This document shows positions 57,601 to 64,000 of a stretch of 64,000 nucleotides of DNA, one piece after another. Position 1 is the first letter of the stretch, and each line of letters opens with the position of its first letter. The DNA comes from Choristoneura fumiferana. Taxonomy: Eukaryota; Arthropoda; Insecta; Lepidoptera; Tortricidae. The notes under the pieces are model-generated. The model was not told where the DNA came from. It did not search any database and saw only the letters and a list, made by a program, of their open reading frames with translations. Both the position numbers and the translations under genes were made by a program. Location: the NCBI RefSeq assembly GCF_025370935.1, contig NC_133495.1:1231440-1295439 (forward strand), read 5' to 3'.

Positions 57601-60600
57601 TAGTTATAGTTTCACAAATAAACTGATTCAGTAGAGAGGCGCGTTATTTTAGCTTCAACAAGCTGTAGCCAATGACAGTAAAGGTAAGCGTTCACTTGTC
57701 GGTATCGTACGCATCGGACGCATCGCACGCAACGGATCACAGTATTCTTTGTATAGAAACTCATATAAGTGCGTCCACCTGTCCGCATCGCACATTTCTA
57801 TACAAAACAACAAATCCGATACGTCCGAAGCGTACGATGCTGATCAGTGGACGCCTACCTTTAGTCATACCTGTCAATGTATCCAGCTATTCCGCCGGTG
57901 CAGTTCTCCAGATTGTGTCCGTGGTCGGAGAGATGCAGCCCCCCGGGGCCGGCGTACCCGCGGGGGCAGCCCGGCGCCGCCACCGTCAACGTTATGCAGA
58001 TCTAAACAACAAAGGTCACAATGTTAATGAGACTGTTGACTGCAATTTCGTCATAGGAAAGTGAAGTAGTCATATTGGTTGCTTTTTCCCGCACTCTAGC
58101 TTAGCTACGTCGTACAGTCATCATCATCATCCCAGCCTATATACGTCCCACTGCTGGGCACAGGCCTCCTCTCAGAACAAGAGGGCTTGGGCCATAGTTC
58201 CCACGCGGGCCCAGTGCGGATTGGGAACTTCGCACGCACCATTGAATTGCTTCGCAGGTTTGTGCAGGTTTCCTCACGATGTTTTCCTACACCGCAAAGC
58301 TCGTGGTTAAATTCAAAATGTAATTCCGCATGAATTTCGAAAAACTCAGAGGTGCGAGCCGGGGTTTGAACCCACGACCCTCTGCTTGAGAGGCGATAGG
58401 TCAAACCACCAGGCCACCACGGCTACACTATCTATCTCTATTAGTCTATCCATCTATAAGGGACACAAAAACAGGTTTTAAATGCTACTAATATTATAAA
58501 TGCGAAAGTTTGTAAGTCTGTTTGTTTGTTTGTTTGTTTGTTACTTCATCACGTCTAAACCACTAAACCGATTTAAATGAAATTCGGAACACAGATAGTT
58601 TGAATCCCGGAGAAAGTCATAGGAAACTTTTTATCCCGGAAAATTGCATAGTTTCCGCGGGATAGCGATAAACGAATTTTGCGCGGACGGAGTCGCGGGC
58701 AACGGCTAGTAATATATAGATGGTCTAGAAGACAAATATGTACTAAAAATAAGTGCACAATATTGCCCTCAGCAGATTTGTCTTCTAGCTAGACCATCCA
58801 AACATCGAAGATCTAATTAGACCATATATAAAGTAATAAATCAAAGGCACTGCACATTTTTCACCACTGGACCACTGGAAGTTATGACTAAACACAAACT
58901 AACAAATATAGAAAATAGGGATTTTCCAAATATAGGGAATAAAAGAGTTTTTTTTTTGTATCATACCTGAACAGCTACTAACAAGAGAGTAGCGAGCCAC
59001 TGCTGCCAACCGGCCGCGATGTCGCGGAAGAGAGATCGTCCTGTGAAAAATAAATTAAATTGTTAACAATGGTCTATTTGACCTACAAATAAAAGAGACT
59101 CCAATTTGTTTGAAGAGCTATCCTCACTTCTTGGGGACAATAGAGATACCGAGATCTTTAATAATAATAATAAATTTATTTATTCAGATAACTAGGATCC
59201 ATCAGTTGTTAGTATTACCGTATTACTTATAAATATGTTAGGTACATGGTTTTAGTTAAATTAAGGACTTTAATAATATTATATAATAGGATTGAAGGAC
59301 TTTAAGGGACTTCGAATAGTAGATTGTACAACAAATTAAATTAATAATTAATTTTATGAGCATAAAATGAAATAGCAACAGTGGAAACAATTGTTCACTT
59401 TCTATGTACCTTTTATTTTTCATGCATTATTACATAATTATATTTTTTAATTTTATTGCTTTATTTTGCTTGATTCGATTAATTTTTTGTTTCATATAAA
59501 TTAAAAATTATTAAAAAAATTATGTAGAAACTTTTCTGTTTGTGGCTATTGACACCTGATTACCTTGGTCTTAGACGAAAATTTTACTTTATGCACTAGA
59601 GCATAAAATGTCATCCACCATAAACACGAACTTTACGAGCATGAGGAGTGAAAAATTTATTTGTGTTTATCCGTCAATAGCCATTGTTAATAAAGCGCTA
59701 TTGATCTGGCCTGATATTCTGGCTGGTCCGCATGAAGGCGCGTTCCAGCCCCCCCCCCCCCACTATGAAGTACAACCACCACCAACATGTCTCACTACTG
59801 GAGCCACTGACCTGGCGTGATGTTCTGGCTGGTCCGCATGAAGGCACACTCCAAAGCCCCCACTATGAAGTACATGGCCGCTAGTCGCTGCAGCACACCC
59901 GGCAGCCTCACATCAGTCCAAGACACGTTCACTGAACCCAGCACTACGCCCGCTAGAGACATTAGCAGTGAGCGACGGGCCACCTGAAAAAGTAATAACA
60001 TGGAAATCCAGGCAACCCATTTGAAATCTCTATAAATAAAGTTAGTTAAACCATTCTATAACACAAGAACGGCTAGACAGATTTGAAGTAAAGTAAGTAA
60101 GGAGGTAACTGCCCTGAAATTAACATATGGGCTACTTTTTACCCGATTACCCCAAAAAAAGAGGGTAATGTTTTTAGTATATCTAATAAACTGCGAGTAG
60201 TCCGCGACGTAGTACCATCTCAATGACAAAAACTGTCAAATCGATTGGTTTCAATAATTCCAGATCATCCGGTCTACTTAATATTTTTTTGCATTCATTT
60301 TATTACGTTAAATCCTACGGTTTAGCTAAAAGTTAACACGATATTCATTGCCTTTAGGCGGTACGAAGTTCGCCGGGTCAGCTAGTTTATAAATAAACAC
60401 TATTAGATAATAATCTAACACATAAACATTGTTATAAACAAATGAGACGAGCATTATGTTTCTAATACTATGTGTTATGTATCTTAGAAAAAAAAATAGT
60501 ATTAAATGCAAAATGATTTATATAACATTAATGTAATATTGATTGTAATTTAATTATTTCCTATTTTCTTTTTTTATAATTATTTAAAGTCAAAATTTGT

Positions 60601-61616
60601 GTGCTGAAAGGCAAGACATGAAGGACAGGACATCAAATTATTGTACATCTATATATTCAATTTAACAATTGTACATAGGAACTCATGTTTGACAAATAAA
60701 TTATTTTTATCTTTATCTTTAGATTTCAAAGGGTTAATTTTTTTTTATTATTATTTAGAAACAAACAGTCTTACACAATCATTTTGCATTTTAGCTAAAG
60801 CTACGAATTAGTTTTATATAAATATACCTATAGTTCCCTATAAAAAATTGAATATTAAGTACAGTTAACTTTTGTTAATTTGTGTATGTTTTACAATCAG
60901 TCATCTTAGATACCTGTTGGAGCGCAGTGAGCCTCGGCAGCGAGGTCCTCAGCCTGGCGTTGAGCGAGAGCACCAAGGCCTGTCCCATGGCGAAGGCAAA
61001 CCACGGGAACACGACGTCAGCCACCGTCAGACCGTTCCATGTGGAGTGCGAGAACACCCCGTAGCCGCCGCCGCCCGCGTTCACAAAGATCTGTGTCACA
61101 ATAGTAGATTTATAACAAGAGCACAAAACGAGTCATTTTACCCGAGACGTTCATATACCCGAACTTCGCCGTTTCGAGGGTAAAATGGGTTTAATGCTCG
61201 AGTTTTACGCCCTGAATTTTATTTTTTTACTTACTAAGTACCTTTTATTTTTCATGCAATGCTGTTAATTTAGTTTTATTTATTAAATACGATTTTTTTA
61301 AAAGACTAACTTGTATTGCGGCTGTTGGCACATGATTGCTTTGGTCTTAGACGAAGATTTTACTTTACGCACTAGAGCAAACTTTTCCGACAAAATACGA
61401 TGGGATTACATTATGCACATCTCTAAGTCATTATATCGCAAGACAGATTTTCAGATTAGGTAAACGCTCTATCCCGTAATAAGTGGCCTCACCATGAGAG
61501 CAAGCGCGAACCCTCTGAAGATATCGAGCGAGCGCAGCCGCGAGCGAGTGGGCGAGCGCGGCACGCTCGCTTCCGTCGTCAGCACGCGCGTCTCAGAACC
61601 AAGCTCGTTGTCCTCC
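54693..61616 (-). CDS. HGSNAT: Heparan-alpha-glucosaminide N-acetyltransferase, C-terminal 8 exons (5' partial)
   Basis: Exons on the minus strand: 61616-61493, 61090-60914, 59983-59812, 59040-58967, 58001-57871, 56665-56498, 55646-55423 and 54871-54693. All join in frame, giving 415 aa to the stop; human HGSNAT has about 635-663, so about 200 N-terminal residues lie right of the window. The enzyme sits in the lysosomal membrane and passes acetyl from cytosolic acetyl-CoA to terminal glucosamine of heparan sulfate. Signatures in order: RLRSLDIFRGFALALM, HSTWNGLTVADVVFPWFAFA, VRLPGVLQRLAAMYFIVGAL, TVAAPGCPRGYAGPGG, LENCTGGIAGYIDR, GESHLYQ, HDPEGLLGILSG, INKNLWSVSYCLVTAAL and QNALFLYIGSE, ending HRKRIFITL. 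The His before STWNGLT corresponds to the family's proposed acetyl-carrying residue. All exons are intact. Introns are packed with repeats. Confidence 0.96.
54935..55012 (+). mobile_element. SINE head fragment in HGSNAT intron
   Basis: 'ccgtggtggcctagtggttt' and 'gtgggttcataccccggccc', only the tRNA-like 78 bp. Confidence 0.75.
55212..55400 (+). mobile_element. Shortened SINE in HGSNAT intron
   Basis: 'gacgtggtggcctagtccgt' then 'cacctctgagtttttcgaaa' and 'gcccagcagtgggacgtata', with the B-box area and middle deleted. It ends 24 bp before the donor-side border of exon 55423. Confidence 0.7.
55690..56045 (-). repeat. Dispersed repeat, single copy here
   Basis: Begins near 'ctccctgacgagagggagc' and holds 'gccactcgggagcaaaatta' and 'ggattctattgcagaatcc', a 7-8 bp hairpin. 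It has the look of a non-LTR-derived lepidopteran repeat. Class uncertain. Confidence 0.4.
56128..56413 (+). mobile_element. MITE family F, copy 2
   Basis: 'ttttacaagcttttatttag' to 'aaaaaagcttgtat', same order of blocks as 27161-27480 with about 30 bp less. Confidence 0.8.
56720..57050 (-). mobile_element. Dispersed repeat family H, copy 1 (inverse)
   Basis: Contains the complement of 'cgactggatggcaaacgagc', 'cctaagatgggatacctc' and 'aacagtgcaagcactgctgc' type sequence found at 62284 and 63515. At its left edge lies a perfect hairpin 56741-56772 ('gtgcccgtcactat' pairing with 'atagtgacgggcac', loop aaca). Confidence 0.8.
57671..57869. mobile_element. MITE ending at an HGSNAT 5' splice site
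   Basis: Left 'atgacagtaaaggtaagcgt' and right 'acgcctacctttagtcat' are inverses; 'gcatcggacgcatcg' and 'gatacgtccgaagcg' continue the arms. The right terminus is directly against the donor of exon 58001-57871, so the first intron bases are MITE end. Confidence 0.8.
58115..58426 (-). mobile_element. tRNA-derived SINE, full length, inverse
   Basis: 'catcatcatcccagcctata' at the left, 'cctctgcttgagaggcgata' and 'accaccaggccaccacggc' at the right. Close to 45158-45450. Confidence 0.88.
58487..58712 (+). mobile_element. Lep1/Helitron-like repeat in HGSNAT intron
   Basis: 'ctactaatattataaatgcg', a (TTTG)n run, 'cccggaaaattgcatag', 'ccgcgggatagcgataaac', ending 'gcgggcaacggctagtaata'. Confidence 0.7.
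59403..59605 (+). repeat. Dispersed repeat family I, copy 1
   Basis: 'tgtaccttttatttttcatg' and 'ccttggtcttagacgaaaat' plus 'ttatgcactagagca' recur in the same order at 61245-61385. Confidence 0.6.
59704..59774 (-). pseudogene. Decayed partial duplicate of an HGSNAT exon
   Basis: The 3' part of exon 59983-59812 is repeated here: 'ggctggtccgcatgaaggc' and 'cactatgaagtaca' occur in both, in the same order. The copy has a run of about 13 C in place of a short C run, and the donor that follows CCAG reads AT instead of GT on the minus strand. It lies in the following intron, 38 bp from the true exon. Confidence 0.75.
60040..60390. mobile_element. Possible second Lep1-like repeat
   Basis: Ends with 'gtacgaagttcgccgggtca' and 'gctagtttata', a tail I associate with Lep1/Helitron-like repeats. 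The left border near 'aagaacggctagacagattt' is uncertain. Confidence 0.4.
60592..60722 (+). mobile_element. LINE 3' tail, copy 2
   Basis: 'gctgaaaggcaagacatgaa' to 'gacaaataaattatttttat' and (TTTATC)n; same as 46160-46300. Confidence 0.65.
61245..61385 (+). repeat. Dispersed repeat family I, copy 2
   Basis: 'gtaccttttatttttcatgc', 'gctttggtcttagacgaaga' and 'tttacgcactagagca', as at 59403. Confidence 0.6.
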
Positions 61617-61683
61617 CTGCGGACAACCAATAACCCAGTTATTAGTTTACTAGTCTGTCTTCATATCTTTACATCACATTTTT

Positions 61684-62050
61684 TCCTAAACAGTGTCGTA
61701 ACATGTCGGCTAACTTGGTTTCAACTCCCTAAATAAAACCCAAAGCCAAACCCTTTTTTTGCGTATAACGCCCAAGGGAGTTATGAGTTGTTGTCTGTAC
61801 TGATGCTGGCCGCGGCGCTATTAAACTCGAGTACGCCGCCGACAAGCACGGCAGTCACTTAAAACGTAATATTTTTTGGCTTACAAATATACAATTTTAC
61901 TCACAAATGTGATGAAAAACATTATGTCGCACGGGCGTTATTGGAATTACGAGCGTCGGCACATTTAAGCCCTCAGTCTTCGACTTCGAGCTTTTAATAG
62001 ACTTTCGTTCGTAATACCTTATTTACCCCCCTTTAGACACAATACTTGTG
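61684..62050 (+). repeat. Dispersed repeat family D, copy 2
   Basis: 'aacagtgtcgtaacatg' to 'ccctcagtcttcgacttcg' and 'ctttcgttcgtaata'; shorter than 18066-18625. Confidence 0.65.
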
Positions 62051-62097
62051 ATGTATACATATCATTTAATAATATTGTAAATCTGTTTTATAAAAAT

Positions 62098-62228
62098 ATA
62101 TATACCTCGTTGAGTTTCTTGCCGGTTCTTCTCAGCAGAGGTTTTTCCCCGGTGTGGATTTTTTTTGACATTCGTAAGTGCTTGTTATAGCCTAAATTGA
62201 ATAAAGATATTTTGACTTTGACTTTGAA
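62098..62228 (+). mobile_element. LINE-type 3' tail
   Basis: 'cgttgagtttcttgccggtt', 'cattcgtaagtgcttgttat' and the short-unit end 'ttttgactttgacttt'. Inverse of 16222-16345. Confidence 0.6.
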
Positions 62229-62283
62229 AGTACTATAAAGCTCGTAGGTACAAAGCCAGATAGCCTCGCGCTTGCAATTTATG

Positions 62284-62590
62284 TTTTTTTATTTATTCGA
62301 CTGGATGGCAAACGAGCAAGTGAGTCTCCTGATGGTAAGTGATCACCACCGCCCATAAACATCTGCAACACCAGGGGTATTGCAGATGCGTTGCCAACCT
62401 AGAGGCCTAAGATGGGATGCCTCAAGTGCCAGTAATTTCAACGGCTGTCTTACTCTCCACGCCGAAACAACAGTGCAAGCACTGCTGCTTAACGGCAGGA
62501 TTAGCGAGCAAGATGGTGGTAGCAATCCGGGCGGACCTTGCACGAGGTCCTACCACCTGCAACTATGTGACATACTATTCCTCTTCTTAT
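62284..62590 (+). mobile_element. Dispersed repeat family H, copy 2
   Basis: Starts 'ttttttatttattcgactgg', with 'ctgatggtaagtgatcacca', 'ggcctaagatgggatgcctc' and 'gcaatccgggcggaccttgc'. Apparent frames inside are not genes. Confidence 0.8.
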
Positions 62591-62850
62591 TAACTCTGTG
62601 GAAGAGTGATGGCCCCTCCCGTAATTAACTTATCATAGAGTGCAAGTTGCATGCTATGGTGCTCTTGTTTTTATCATTAGAGTCTATGTAGGATGTTCCA
62701 TAGATTTCATAATTGCCCCTATTTATGAAATACTCTTCTTGAATGAGATATCAAGCTAGAGTAGGACCAGCGAGTCTTGGCATTAGCAATGTAAAGCAAA
62801 CCTTGTTCTGGCAACACTAAAATCAAGTCCGGCAAGCAGCAATGTAAAGG

Positions 62851-63071
62851 AGCGGCCACACCGCTGCTTAAAAAACGGTGACGGTACGGAATCGCAGTGA
62901 CGCACCGTATGCGCACCGTTTTTTTTGCATGCTTTCCACACCGCTGCTTAAAATACGCAAACGGTGCGGAATCGCAGTGACGGGCCGTAAACGTCACGAC
63001 TTTTGTTCGGCAAAGACCTGAAGTTTACGACACGTCACTGCGATTCCGTTTTTTAAGCAGCGGCTTGGTCG
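62851..63071. mobile_element. MITE with repeated arm, 'caccgctgctta' type
   Basis: Two direct arm copies ('cacaccgctgcttaaaa' at 62859 and 62939, each followed by 'cggaatcgcagtgacg') and one inverse arm at the right ('cgtcactgcgattccg', 'ttaagcagcgg'). Confidence 0.7.
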
Positions 63072-63514
63072 CAACTAAAATCGTAATTGAATCGAAAAAT
63101 ATAAAGCTATATGCATGCTCACTAAATAGGTACGTAATATTGAAAAAGCTTCAACTTTTCCCCATCAATGTCCGTGATGCAGTTAAAAAGATATTTCATT
63201 TGTAGGGTTTGAATTTCTGAAATCGGATTTTGACTAAGGCTCAGATGATTCTAAAATTTAGAATCTAAATGAATTAGAACTAATGTTTTTTATGTTTCTG
63301 TTTTCATTCATTTTCATTTTGTACAATGTTTGCGCGCATGTGTGAGCTCCCTATTACATATTTGTGTCGGATATTTTTTAACTTGCCAGTGCTTTTTTTT
63401 TATTTTGCCGCCATGCTGCCACGATTCGCTGGTCACACTCTATGAGACTCATGCAGATGTGTGTCGTGTGGGTAGTTTCAAATGTTAGCACCGCAAGTGG
63501 GCGCCAGTATAGCT

Positions 63515-63772
63515 ATTTTTTTTTATTCGACTGGATGGCAAACGAGCAAGTGGGTCTCCTGATGATCAGAGATCACCACCGCCCATAGACACCTGCAACA
63601 CCAGGGGGATTACAGATGCGTGAACCTAGAGGCCTAAGATGGGATACCTCAAGTGCCAGTAATTTCACCGGCTGTCTTGCTCTCGACGCCGAAACACAAC
63701 AGTGCAAGCACTGTTGCTTCACGGCAGGATTAGCGAGCAAGATGGTGGTAGCAATCCGGACGAACCTTGGGA
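63515..63772 (+). mobile_element. Dispersed repeat family H, copy 3
   Basis: 'ttttattcgactggatggc' to 'gtggtagcaatccggacgaa'. It lacks the last 40 bases of copy 2. Confidence 0.8.
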
Positions 63773-64000
63773 GTACTTTTTTTTATGAGAAAGCTATTGA
63801 ACCCAATTTGATATAGCAAAATGCATGATATTTAAACTTTTTTTGTAATTTCCATGCTTCCCTACCCTGTGGGGCCCGGTTGTAATTCGGTGCTCTGGCG
63901 CCCAGTTGCGGACAGATGTAGTGGGGTTAACACCTGGTTTCTGCGGGAGTGACTGTGCAAATTTATTTATTTTATTTTCATACCAGATAATACTTTCAAA
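63773..64000. other. End of window, nothing recognised
   Basis: No exon of HGSNAT identified in 61617-64000. The upstream exons should lie beyond the right edge. Confidence 0.5.

Noticed and set aside
57672..58064. Plus-strand frame of 130 codons
   Set aside because: It overlaps a palindromic MITE and the antisense of an HGSNAT exon.
62343..63816. Frames in the last 1.7 kb, tested as missing HGSNAT 5' exons
   Set aside because: They fall in dispersed repeat H or MITE sequence and show no HGSNAT-like motifs or matching splice phase.

Overview
The window is eukaryotic nuclear DNA, almost certainly from a moth or butterfly (Lepidoptera). It has AT-rich spacers, short exons with GT-AG introns, and no bacterial-style operons. 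Its dispersed repeats look lepidopteran: tRNA-derived SINEs, a Lep1/Helitron-like element, short palindromic MITEs, and a repeat of about 1.1 kb opening near 'accggccaagtgcgagtc'. One 100-base run of N (1390-1489) is an assembly gap.

Five protein-coding genes can be supported. (1) The last three coding exons of an SLC6-type Na+/Cl- coupled transporter, + strand, 1747-6383; the 5' part lies outside the window. (2) A complete kappaB-Ras (NKIRAS) gene, - strand, 17725-14807, three exons, 217 aa. (3) A complete DPM1 gene (dolichol-phosphate mannosyltransferase catalytic subunit), + strand, 19027-21855, five exons, 249 aa, head-to-head with kappaB-Ras. (4) A four-exon gene for a 227-aa predicted secreted protein without cysteine that I do not recognise, + strand, 47539-49929. 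(5) The last eight coding exons (415 aa) of HGSNAT, the lysosomal heparan-alpha-glucosaminide N-acetyltransferase, - strand, 61616-54693; its 5' exons lie to the right of the window. DPM1 and HGSNAT act in glycan synthesis and glycan breakdown respectively, but they are about 33 kb apart and nothing suggests co-regulation.

Between DPM1 and the secreted-protein gene, about 23.4-44.7 kb is a transposon graveyard. Every recognisable retroelement piece lies on the minus strand: several copia-type elements, three gypsy-type gag regions, and one nearly full-length but frameshifted BEL/Pao element (about 35.4-29.9 kb). Read right to left, copia pieces at 29.7-29.0, 27.1, 25.8 and 23.9 kb occur in the order of one element (gag, protease, pre-integrase, linker/RT, RNase H), with gypsy fragments between them, so this looks like one copia element split by later insertions. 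The block also holds an 11-copy array of a 78-bp unit. It is bounded on both sides by direct copies of the same sequence of about 0.5 kb (22629-23140 and 44979-45769); the right copy carries a SINE with a 13-bp target duplication, and the left copy is the empty site.

Outside that block, introns and spacers are packed with small inverted-repeat elements. Notable cases are two opposite 354-bp MITEs bracketing the last kappaB-Ras exon, a MITE whose end reaches an HGSNAT 5' splice site, a decayed partial duplicate of one HGSNAT exon, and a hairpin built of 16-bp tandem repeats at 12.1-12.4 kb. I found no host-defence system, CRISPR array or microbial operon. Element boundaries were placed by eye and are approximate.
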